In this document: piece by piece, positions 33,948 through 41,442 of the stretch
How positions within the stretch are numbered: position 1 is the first letter of the stretch
Layout: the number at the start of each line of letters is the position of its first letter
Assembly (NCBI RefSeq): GCF_000344615.1
Contig: NZ_KB467824.1
Location: forward strand, 108,445 to 172,444
DNA length: 64,000 nt
Origin: Janthinobacterium sp. CG3
GTDB lineage: Bacteria > Pseudomonadota > Gammaproteobacteria > Burkholderiales > Burkholderiaceae_D
Direction: 5' to 3'
Translations under genes and position numbers: made by a program
Notes under the pieces: model-generated
What the model was told of the DNA's origin: nothing
Seen by the model: only the letters and a program-made list of their open reading frames with translations
Database searches by the model: none

Positions 33948-35389
33948 GCGCCAACACCCTGCATTTCGTGCCGCCGGCCGACTTCCACGCGCGCGCCCGC
34001 GCCGCGCTGGACGACCCCAAGCTGCGCCAAAGCTTCCGCGGCGCCATGGACTTCCTGCAAAACAAGCGCAGCGCGCAATTCCCCGACGGCGACGAACTGG
34101 AGCAGTTGCGCGACCTGGGCGAGGCGGTGCGCCGGCACGCGCTGGCGCGCCTGCCCGAGCTGCTGGTGCAACTGGAGGATAAACTCAGCGCCGCCGGCGT
34201 GCGGGTGCACTGGGCCGAGGACGCGGCCCAGGCCAACGCCATCGTACACGGCATCGCCGAGGCGCACCGCGCCAGCCGTATCGTCAAGGGCAAGTCGATG
34301 GTCAGCGAGGAAATCGAGCTGAACCATTACCTGGCCGAGCGCGGCGTGCGCTGCATCGAGTCCGACATGGGCGAGTACATCGTCCAGCTGGCCGACGAAA
34401 AGCCGTCGCACATCGTCATGCCGGCGATCCACAAGACCCGCGGCGACATCGCCGCGCTGTTCGAGAAGCACATCCCCGACGCGCCCTACACGGAGGACGT
34501 CGACGCGCTGATCCAGACCGGCCGGCGGGCGCTGCGCCAGGCCTTCGCCGAGGCCGACATCGGCCTGTCCGGCGTCAACTTCGCGGCGGCCGACACCGGC
34601 ACGCTGTGGCTGGTCGAGAACGAGGGCAACGGCCGCCTGACCACCACCGTGCCGGACGTGCACGTCGCCATCATGGGCATGGAAAAAGTGGTCGCTAAGC
34701 TGGCGCACATCGTGCCGCTGGCCAGCCTGCTGACCCGCTCGGCCACCGGCCAGGCCATCACCACCTACTTCAACCTGATCTCCGGGCCGCGCCGCGGCGA
34801 CGAACTGGACGGCCCGCGCGAGCTGCACCTGGTCCTGCTGGACAACGGCCGCAGCCAGGCCTATGCCGACGAGCAATTGCGCACGACGTTGCAATGCATC
34901 CGCTGCGGCGCCTGCATGAACCACTGCCCGGTCTACACCCGCATCGGCGGCCACGCCTACGGCACCACCTATCCCGGGCCGATCGGCAAGATCATCTCGC
35001 CGCATCTGCTGGGCCTGGACGCGACGGCCGACCTGGCCACCGCGTCGAGCCTGTGCGGCGCCTGCGGCGAAGTGTGCCCGGTGCGCATCCCGATACCGCA
35101 ACTGCTGATCCGCCTGCGCACCGAGGCCAACCGCAACCCGGACGAGCAGGTGGCCCATCCGCTGCGCGGCCAGGGCGCCAAGTTCAGCCGCAGCGAAAAG
35201 CTGATCTGGCGCTTCTGGAGCGGCGCCTTCGCCCACCCCGCCACCTACCGCCTGTTCCGTTGGGCGGCAACGCGGCTGCGCGCGCTGACGCCGACGCGCC
35301 AGCTGGGTTGGACCCAGCACCGCCAGCCGCTGAAGCCGGCCGCGCGCAGCCTGAGCGACCTGCTGCGCGAGCGCGGCCAAGCGGAATAA
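33944..35389 (+). CDS. lutB: L-lactate oxidation iron-sulfur protein LutB (LldF)
   Basis: A 481-residue subunit with a LUD domain (residues 60-300: VKGKSMVSEEIELNHYLAER, GVNFAAADTGTLWLVENEGN) and two 4Fe-4S motifs: CIRCGACMNHCPVY at about 318-331 and CGACGEVCPVRIPI near 371. The C-terminal 100 residues are the DUF3390-type tail. Start at 33944 overlaps the lutC stop. Length and motif order are normal. With LutA and LutC it oxidises L-lactate to pyruvate at the membrane. Confidence 0.94.
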   Translation: MSANTLHFVPPADFHARARAALDDPKLRQSFRGAMDFLQNKRSAQFPDGDELEQLRDLGEAVRRHALARLPELLVQLEDKLSAAGVRVHWAEDAAQANAIVHGIAEAHRASRIVKGKSMVSEEIELNHYLAERGVRCIESDMGEYIVQLADEKPSHIVMPAIHKTRGDIAALFEKHIPDAPYTEDVDALIQTGRRALRQAFAEADIGLSGVNFAAADTGTLWLVENEGNGRLTTTVPDVHVAIMGMEKVVAKLAHIVPLASLLTRSATGQAITTYFNLISGPRRGDELDGPRELHLVLLDNGRSQAYADEQLRTTLQCIRCGACMNHCPVYTRIGGHAYGTTYPGPIGKIISPHLLGLDATADLATASSLCGACGEVCPVRIPIPQLLIRLRTEANRNPDEQVAHPLRGQGAKFSRSEKLIWRFWSGAFAHPATYRLFRWAATRLRALTPTRQLGWTQHRQPLKPAARSLSDLLRERGQAE

Positions 35390-35438
35390 CAATACGACAT
35401 TCAATCCGCACGACGAAAATCCTTCGCCTAGCGCTGGT

Positions 35439-35966
35439 TTAAGGCTGTGAAGTGGCGTCCGCCTGCAGGCGGCGCAGTGCGGCCAGCAGCGCGGCGCGCA
35501 TCTCGGGGTGCTCGGCGATGCCGTCCTCGCCGATGCCGGCGCCAATGAGCGGCAGCGTGATCGACGCCGCGTCGACTACGCGGGCCGACATGGTCAGCAG
35601 CGTTTCACGCAGCGCGGCGTGGGCCAGCGTGGCGCGCGGCGACGCGTTGAACAGTGCCAGCGGCTTGTTGATGAAGGATTCATTGCTGACCATCCAGTCG
35701 AGCGCGTTCTTCATCACGCCGCTTACGCCATGGGCGTATTCCGGGCTGGCGATGACCACGGCGTCCGCCGCCAGAATGGCCTGGCGCAGCGCGGCCACCG
35801 GGGCCGGGTCGCTGGCCTCGAGGTCGGGATTGAACAGCGGCAGCGCGCCGACGCCGGCAAACAGCTGCACGTGAATGTCGGCCGGCGCGATGCGGGCGAG
35901 CGCGCGCAGCAACGCGCTGTTCAGCGAGGCGGCCCGCAGGCTGCCGGATAGGGCGAGTATTTTCAT
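35439..35966 (-). CDS. NADPH-dependent FMN reductase family protein
   Basis: A 175-residue flavodoxin-fold reductase. The FMN phosphate loop is LSGSLRAASLNSALLRAL (5-22), and the isoalloxazine loop is SPEYAHGVSGVMKNALDW near 78-95. These are the signature of the ArsH/YieF/SsuE-like family that reduces FMN, quinones or chromate. Start at 35966 (MKILALSG), as the four codons upstream are not conserved in the family. It converges with lutB and has no operon partner. Confidence 0.88.
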   Translation of the reverse strand: MKILALSGSLRAASLNSALLRALARIAPADIHVQLFAGVGALPLFNPDLEASDPAPVAALRQAILAADAVVIASPEYAHGVSGVMKNALDWMVSNESFINKPLALFNASPRATLAHAALRETLLTMSARVVDAASITLPLIGAGIGEDGIAEHPEMRAALLAALRRLQADATSQP

Positions 35967-36068
35967 CGTCGTGACCATTCTTCAATTGATATTAACAATA
36001 CCAGAATGGGCGCGCGGTGTTTTGACTGCTGCACGGCACCCTGTCGTTCGCCGCGGCTGGGTGCCACG

Positions 36069-36986
36069 TCACATGCCGCTGGCGAATGAATGGCCGGCTT
36101 GTTCCAAGAGCCAGTCGCGTACCACGCCGGCGTGGCCGCTGACCGGGCTGTTGCGCTCTATCAGCCAGTAGCCGTAGTCGACCAGCGTGCTGGCGCGCGC
36201 GCTGGCCGGTGCCAGTTTGTGCTCCGCCAATAGCGGGCGCACCAGTTCCAGCCGGCCCAGCGCCACGCCTTGCCCGGCCAGGGCCGCTTGCACCACCTGG
36301 TCGTATTGGTTAAAGCGCAGCACACCCTTCGGCTTCACACTGCCGGCGCCGGCGCCGCGCAACCAGTCGCGCCATTGCAGCCAAGGCATTGAGACGTCGT
36401 CGAATTCAAGCAGCACATGCCTGCTCAACTGCGCCGGGTCTTCAATCGCCGACACGCCCAGCGACGGGTGGGCCACCGGCACCAGCGCCTCGCCGAACAG
36501 GCGCACCGCGTCCGGCGGGGCGTCGGATTGTCGGCAGTAGCGCAGCGCCAGGTCGATATTCTCACGTTCCAGGTCGACGAATCGGTTGCCGGCGGCGACG
36601 CGCACGTCGACCTCGGGCCAGGCGGCCTGGAAGGCACCCAGCCGGGGCAGCAGCCACAGGGCGGTGACGCCGACGCTGGCGCTGACCGTGACGGGTTGCT
36701 GCGCGCCGGACGGGCGCAGCGCCGCGACCACGTCGCCGAGCTGCTCCAGCCAGGCGTCGGCGCTGCGGAACAGGCGCCGGCCTTCGCTGGTGAACTCGAT
36801 GCTGCGGTGGCCGCGCACGAACAAGCGGTGGCCGAGGAAGGCCTCCAGCGCCTGGATCCGCCGGCTCACCGCCGACTGGGTCAGGCACAGTTCGGCCGCC
36901 GCCAGCGTGATACTCATGCGCCGGCCAACGGCGACGAAGCTGCGCAGCAGGTCCAGCGGCGGCAGGTCGAGAAGGCGATTGGACAT
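36069..36986 (-). CDS. LysR-family regulator (GcvA-like)
   Basis: A 305-residue LTTR with HTH LLRSFVAVGRRMSITLAAAE and LCLTQSAVSRRIQALEAFLG. Its effector domain contains ALWLLPRLGAFQAAWPEVDV and DLALRYCRQSDAPPDAVRLF, the GcvA/AmpR-type pattern. It is divergent from the CmcJ-like gene (191 bases between starts), so the oxidoreductase/isomerase pair is its likely target. Confidence 0.9.
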   Translation of the reverse strand: MSNRLLDLPPLDLLRSFVAVGRRMSITLAAAELCLTQSAVSRRIQALEAFLGHRLFVRGHRSIEFTSEGRRLFRSADAWLEQLGDVVAALRPSGAQQPVTVSASVGVTALWLLPRLGAFQAAWPEVDVRVAAGNRFVDLERENIDLALRYCRQSDAPPDAVRLFGEALVPVAHPSLGVSAIEDPAQLSRHVLLEFDDVSMPWLQWRDWLRGAGAGSVKPKGVLRFNQYDQVVQAALAGQGVALGRLELVRPLLAEHKLAPASARASTLVDYGYWLIERNSPVSGHAGVVRDWLLEQAGHSFASGM

Positions 36987-37177
36987 GGCGGTTCGGGGTA
37001 TGGGCAGGGACCCCAGTGTAGCCGAAGTGGCGCGGCGCCAGCGCCGCGGGCGTCAAAATTATCCGACTTGACGCATTCGCTGCAGGCATGTGAAGTGCGC
37101 GTGGATATCGCTTGAGCGGGGTCGTGCAATGCGTTTCAATGGCGTTGTTGGCAGCCAAATGGAATCAGGGAGAAAAC

Positions 37178-38023
37178 ATGGATACGAAGACAAACGAGAC
37201 GCGCCCGGGCGTGGTCACGGCGCAACTGGAGTATTTGCGGCCGACCGCGGCGCGTCCTTATAACTACATGTTCGCGCCGCCGGACGGTGCAGCGTGGCAG
37301 AACTGCGAATACCAGCGGCATTCGCTGCAGGTTGGCGACGCCCGCGGCGGCGGGGTCGAGCCGTCGCTTGACGGCGCCGGCTTCGCGCTGCTGCGCTCGC
37401 GCAGCGCGGTGCAGGACTTCTACGACAACGACGAAGTGGTGCGGACCTATTATCCCGAGGTAGCCGAGCTTGCCCTGGCCGCCAGCGGGGCCAGCCGCGC
37501 CTTCGTGTTCGACCATCTGGTGCGACAACGCCAGCCCGGCGCGCCGCAGGCGTTCGGCCGGCGCGACGGTGCGCGGCCCGGGGCGGCGGGGCGGGTCCAT
37601 TGCGACTTCACGCCGGCGTCGGCGCAGCGCCGGCTGGCGCTGGCGCTGGACGGGGAGGAGCGGCCGCCGCGGCGCTACAGCATCGTTAACCTGTGGCGCA
37701 CGCTGCGCCATCCGGTGCTGGACGCGCCGCTGGCGCTGTGCGACGCGCGCACCGTGGCGCCGGCCGACTTGGTGGCGAGCGATCTTTTCTACCCGTCGCG
37801 CCGGGGCGAGATCTTCCAGACGCTGCATAATGAACACCATCGCTGGTGGTACTTTCCGGCCATGACGTCCGACGAGACGCTGCTATTCAAACAGTTCGAT
37901 TCGCAGGCGGAGCGCTTCGCCTGCTTCACCCCGCACGCGGCTTTCGCGCATCCGCACGCGCCGGCCGGCGCCCCGTTGCGCGAAAGCATAGAGATCCGTT
38001 GTCTGCTGGTGTTTGACTATTGA
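37178..38023 (+). CDS. CmcJ/NvfI-family oxidoreductase or methyltransferase-like protein
   Basis: A 281-residue protein resembling the CmcJ/NvfI/AsaB family of non-haem-iron, JmjC-like double-stranded beta-helix enzymes from secondary metabolism. Matching elements: YLRPTAARPYNYMFAPPDGA near the N-terminus, FVFDHLVRQR, HCDFTP, SIVNLWRTLRHPVLDAPLAL, DLFYPSRRGEIFQTLHNEHH and WWYFPAMTSDETLLFKQFDS. HCDFTP could hold the His/Asp metal ligands. Start at 37178 behind GGGAGA. The DsbA-fold isomerase begins 10 bases after its stop, so they form an operon. The true reaction is unknown. Confidence 0.75.
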   Translation: MDTKTNETRPGVVTAQLEYLRPTAARPYNYMFAPPDGAAWQNCEYQRHSLQVGDARGGGVEPSLDGAGFALLRSRSAVQDFYDNDEVVRTYYPEVAELALAASGASRAFVFDHLVRQRQPGAPQAFGRRDGARPGAAGRVHCDFTPASAQRRLALALDGEERPPRRYSIVNLWRTLRHPVLDAPLALCDARTVAPADLVASDLFYPSRRGEIFQTLHNEHHRWWYFPAMTSDETLLFKQFDSQAERFACFTPHAAFAHPHAPAGAPLRESIEIRCLLVFDY

Positions 38024-38033
38024 GGGAGTGGTG

Positions 38034-38675
38034 ATGCAAACGAATATGCAATCGAATCCGCAAGCCGCGCCGGCCGAACTGGAATTCTGGTTCGACTTCG
38101 GCAGCAACTACAGCTATCTGAGCGTGATGCGGATCGAGCAACTGGCGCGGCAAGCGGGCGTGACCGTGCTCTGGCGCCCGTTCGTGCTGGGGCCGATTTT
38201 CAAGGCGATGGGTTGGGACAACTCGCCGTTCGTGCTACAAAAAGCCAAGGGCAACTATATGTGGCGCGACATGGCGCGGCAATGCGACAAGTATGGTGTG
38301 CCTTGGCGGCAACCATCCGAATTTCCGCGCCATTCGCTGTTGCCGGTGCGCGTGGCCTTGTATGGCGAAGGAGAACCTTGGATCGCCGAGTTTTGCCGGC
38401 GCGTGATGCTGCGCAATTTCTCGGCCGACCTCGACATCAACGGCGCCGACAGCGTCGCCGCCGTCCTGCTGCAACTGGGGCTGGACGCGGCGGCCATCAT
38501 CGACGCGGCCCAGGCCGACGCCAACAAGCTCAGGCTCAAGGAGCGCACCGTGCGGGCGACGTCGCTGGGTATTTTCGGCGCGCCGACATGTTTCGTCGGC
38601 GCCGAAATGTACTGGGGCAACGACCGCCTGGACGATGCGGTCGAGCGGGCGCGGCGCGCGGGCGAATCCGCCTGA
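38034..38675 (+). CDS. DsbA-fold protein, 2-hydroxychromene-2-carboxylate isomerase-like
   Basis: A 213-residue kappa-class-GST/DsbA-like isomerase. The N-terminal ELEFWFDFGSNYSYLSV replaces the CxxC of DsbA by GSNY, as in HCCA isomerases that use glutathione. VLWRPFVLGPIFKAMGW and FGAPTCFVGAEMYWGNDRLD close to the C-terminus are the other family marks. In naphthalene pathways the enzyme isomerises HCCA; here no aromatic pathway is present, so the substrate is probably different and linked to the CmcJ-like enzyme it is co-transcribed with. Confidence 0.87.
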   Translation: MQTNMQSNPQAAPAELEFWFDFGSNYSYLSVMRIEQLARQAGVTVLWRPFVLGPIFKAMGWDNSPFVLQKAKGNYMWRDMARQCDKYGVPWRQPSEFPRHSLLPVRVALYGEGEPWIAEFCRRVMLRNFSADLDINGADSVAAVLLQLGLDAAAIIDAAQADANKLRLKERTVRATSLGIFGAPTCFVGAEMYWGNDRLDDAVERARRAGESA

Positions 38676-38682
38676 TGTGGGC

Positions 38683-38946
38683 TTAGCGGCCCAGGCCGGT
38701 CATCCAGTATGGCTGCGGATTGGCGCGGGCCAGTTCACGCATGCGGAATTCCAGGTCGTAACGGTCGACTGATTCGGACAAATAAGCTTCCTCGTAAGCG
38801 CGTTCGCGGGATTCAGCGGATTGCGCCAAGGCGGCTTTGGCACGGGCAAAGAACGAGCGCACGGCGGCGGCGGCGTCGACCAGGAAGGCGCCCGATGCGG
38901 GAGCGAAGGCAGGGACGTTGATGAAGGTGATGGTGGTGGCGGACAT
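38683..38946 (-). CDS. DUF3563 family protein
   Basis: An 87-residue protein. The C-terminal half EEAYLSESVDRYDLEFRMRE is the DUF3563 signature found in beta- and alphaproteobacterial small proteins, linked in some to iron and stress expression but without known function. The N-terminal part has an Ala-rich helix (VDAAAAVRSFFARAKAALAQ). A GGAGAA ribosome site lies upstream. It ends 7 bases from the convergent isomerase gene. Confidence 0.8.
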   Translation of the reverse strand: MSATTITFINVPAFAPASGAFLVDAAAAVRSFFARAKAALAQSAESRERAYEEAYLSESVDRYDLEFRMRELARANPQPYWMTGLGR

Positions 38947-39415
38947 GGCGTTCTCCTAAGTGAAAGGGCGCGTCGCACTTGAGGTATTGCTGCAACGCAA
39001 TGCCAGTATCCCTTATTCCAAGTTATAAGTATACTTTCATTTTATAATGTCGAGCATTCGAATATCGTATAACTTAGCCTATCTGCCTGTCGAAGAAATA
39101 TTTTTCATCGCAAAAGTATCAGCGAAACTCGACGAGCTATACAAAAATCTTATTTCTGCTATTCGCCAGGACGCGGCGAGCGTCGCTAGGCGCAATGGCC
39201 GCGTTTCGGGCATAATGCCGGCGGCGCGCGCGCGATAGCGCTATCATCGACCGCGCGCACTATGCCGCTTCGCCGCGCGCGGGACGCCGTTGCAAACCAA
39301 AGAGCTCCGTCTTGGTCAGATTGTCATGCGGGTCCTCCTTTGATTTTCGCTTTTCGCCGCTTTCCCCGGCGCCCAAGCCAGCACCCTATTTACGATTCAC
39401 ACACGAAGGAATAGT
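38947..39415. promoter_or_regulatory. 469-base intergenic region with LacI-type palindrome at 39234-39245
   Basis: No gene is supported here; a 63-codon frame at 39047 has no ribosome site or similarity. AT-rich sequence at 39000-39130 probably contains the promoter of the DUF3563 gene. The perfect 12-bp palindrome GATAGCGCTATC (39234-39245) has the central CG and spacing of LacI-family operators and lies 171 bases before the sugar symporter gene. Confidence 0.5.
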
Positions 39416-40699
39416 ATGGAACACGTATCGCCAAGAACGGGCTCGCCGCGCGCGCAGCCAGGCACACACAACAACACGGTACCGCTGATCATCGTGACGG
39501 TTCTGTTCTTCATGTGGGGCTTGCTGACGTCTTTGAACGACGTACTGATTCCGCATCTGAAGTCGGTGTACACGCTCAGCTATGTACAGGCGATGCTGGT
39601 GCAGTTTTGTTTCTTCGGCGCGTATTTCATCGTCTCGCTGCCGGCTGGCATGCTCATCAAGAAAATCGGCTACCAAAACGGCGTGGTCGCCGGCTTGCTG
39701 ATCGCCGCCGCCGGCTGCGCGCTGTTCTATCCGGCCTCCAACAACGGTTACGCCCTGTTCCTGCTGGCGTTTTTCGTGCTTGCCTCCGGTATCACGGTCT
39801 TGCAGGTCGCCGCCAATCCCTACGTCACCGAACTGGGCGATCCGCAAACGGCGTCGAGCCGCCTGACCTTGACGCAAGCCTTCAACTCGCTCGGCACCAC
39901 GGTCGCGCCTACCCTGGGCGGCATCCTGATCCTGTCGGCCGGCCTCCTGACCGCCGCCGAATTTGACCTGTTGCCGGCCGCCGACAAAATTGCTTACCGC
40001 GCCACGGAGGCGGCCGCGGTGCAGGGGCCGTATCTGGCGCTGCTGGCCGTGCTGTTCGCACTGGCCAAGCTGCCGAAGATTTCGCACGCCGACGATGCCG
40101 CCGACGTCGCGCATGCCGGCAGCTCGATCTGGGCACACCGCCACCTGGTGTTGGGCGCCGTCGCCATTTTCCTCTACGTCGGTGGCGAGGTCAGCATCGG
40201 CAGCTTCCTGATTAACTTCCTCGGCGAAGGCAAGGTCGCCGGCCTGAGCCCGGCCGACGCCGCGCATTTCGTCAGCTACTACTGGGGTGGCGCGATGGTG
40301 GGCCGCTTTATCGGTTTCGCCGTGATGCGCTATGTGAGCCCGGGCAAGGCGCTGGCGGTCAACTCGGCCTGCGTGATCGCGCTGATCTTCACGGCCATCT
40401 TCGCTCACGGCGGGGTGGCGATGTGGTCGTTGATCGCGGTCGGCCTGTTCAACTCGATCATGTTCCCGACCATCTTCAGCATGGCGCTGAACAAGCTGGG
40501 GGCATTCACCGGCCAGGGTTCGGGCATCTTGTGCATGGCCATCGTCGGCGGCGCCATCGTGCCGTTCGCGCAAGGATTCCTGGCCGATAAGGTTGGTTTG
40601 CAGATGTCCTTCCTGGTGCCGGCCGCCTGCTATACCTTCATTCTGTACTTCGGCCTGCGCTTTGCCGCCATGTACAAAGAGGCGCCGGCGACAACTTAA
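39416..40699 (+). CDS. Sugar:proton symporter, FucP/GluP family
   Basis: A 427-residue MFS carrier with 12 hydrophobic helices. Helix 1 is [20 protein letters not shown] followed by [10 protein letters not shown], the FucP/GluP signature; [20 protein letters not shown] and [20 protein letters not shown] are equally diagnostic. Members import fucose, glucose, galactose or N-acetylglucosamine with protons. The gene is monocistronic, with a strong terminator after it. Nearby polysaccharide lyase and the LacI-type palindrome upstream suggest uptake of a released sugar. Confidence 0.92.
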   Translation: MEHVSPRTGSPRAQPGTHNNTVPLIIVTVLFFMWGLLTSLNDVLIPHLKSVYTLSYVQAMLVQFCFFGAYFIVSLPAGMLIKKIGYQNGVVAGLLIAAAGCALFYPASNNGYALFLLAFFVLASGITVLQVAANPYVTELGDPQTASSRLTLTQAFNSLGTTVAPTLGGILILSAGLLTAAEFDLLPAADKIAYRATEAAAVQGPYLALLAVLFALAKLPKISHADDAADVAHAGSSIWAHRHLVLGAVAIFLYVGGEVSIGSFLINFLGEGKVAGLSPADAAHFVSYYWGGAMVGRFIGFAVMRYVSPGKALAVNSACVIALIFTAIFAHGGVAMWSLIAVGLFNSIMFPTIFSMALNKLGAFTGQGSGILCMAIVGGAIVPFAQGFLADKVGLQMSFLVPAACYTFILYFGLRFAAMYKEAPATT

Positions 40700-40710
40700 G
40701 CGTCGGTCTT

Positions 40711-40741
40711 CGCGGAAAACCTGGCCGCCAGGTTTTCCGCG
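40711..40741. terminator. Bidirectional hairpin terminator between symporter and TetR genes
   Basis: Perfect 14-bp stem CGCGGAAAACCTGG (40711-40724) / CCAGGTTTTCCGCG (40728-40741) with a 3-base loop, between two convergent stop codons (40699 and 40747). Confidence 0.78.
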
Positions 40742-40746
40742 GCTGT

Positions 40747-41403
40747 TTACCTCGGGGCGAAGCGCAGCCGGACGCCGGCGGCGACCACTTCCAGTAGGTC
40801 CTCCAGATAGCCGTCCGGCTCCATGTGCGGGATCCAGTTGTCGTCTTCGCCCATGACGATATGCAGCGATACCATGCCGTGCAGCGCCTGCCAAAAAATC
40901 TGCGTCATCGCGTGCACCGCGCTCTCGCCGCCGCGCACCAGGCCGGCCCGCGCCAGCTCGGCGTACAGGCTGTGGGCGAAGGCGTACGGGTCCTGCTCGG
41001 CGTTGCCGTGCTCGACCGCCGCGGCCGCCACCGGCGCGTGCGGGCGCCGCTCCATGAACACCAGCGCGTACTCGTCCGGGTGGCGCATGCCGAACTGCAC
41101 GTAGGCGCGCCCGGCCAGCTTGATGCGCTGCCACGGCTCGGCGCTGGCGGCGCAGGCCTGGCACATCAGCCGCGCCAGCTCCAGCAAATCCCTGCCCATG
41201 GCCTGGGTGATCAGGGCCGCCTTGTCGCGGAACAACGCGTACACCACGCTGGTTGAAAAGCCGGCGGCGTCGGCCACCTTGCAGATCGACACTTCGCGCG
41301 CGCCGCCCCGCTTGATCAAATTCTTAACCACCTCGATGATGTGCTCGCGCCGGGAGTGGGCCTTGCCGCGCTCGCATAGTGGACGTTCGGAGGGCGACGG
41401 CAT
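40747..41403 (-). CDS. TetR-family regulator
   Basis: A 218-residue repressor. HTH residues 20-65: REHIIEVVKNLIKRGGAREV, SICKVADAAGFSTSVVYALF, RDKAALI. The C-terminal domain (ARLMCQACAASAEPWQRIKL, LGMVSLHIVMGEDDNW) resembles the TetR_C_33/WHG group. It lies 39 bases downstream of the polysaccharide lyase gene on the same strand and may be co-transcribed, so it could sense a lyase product or control the neighbours. No operator is evident. Confidence 0.88.
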   Translation of the reverse strand: MPSPSERPLCERGKAHSRREHIIEVVKNLIKRGGAREVSICKVADAAGFSTSVVYALFRDKAALITQAMGRDLLELARLMCQACAASAEPWQRIKLAGRAYVQFGMRHPDEYALVFMERRPHAPVAAAAVEHGNAEQDPYAFAHSLYAELARAGLVRGGESAVHAMTQIFWQALHGMVSLHIVMGEDDNWIPHMEPDGYLEDLLEVVAAGVRLRFAPR

Positions 41404-41442
41404 GAAGGAGGGGGCGCCCCGTGTGCCGGGGCGCGGCGTGCT

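Noticed and set aside
39047-39238. 63-codon plus-strand frame in the intergenic region before the symporter
   Set aside because: No ribosome site, no homology visible and it runs into the LacI-type palindrome.
41414-41434. GCGCCCC/GGGGCGC hairpin between the lyase and TetR genes
   Set aside because: Seven-bp stem without a T tract on the minus strand; not convincing as a terminator.
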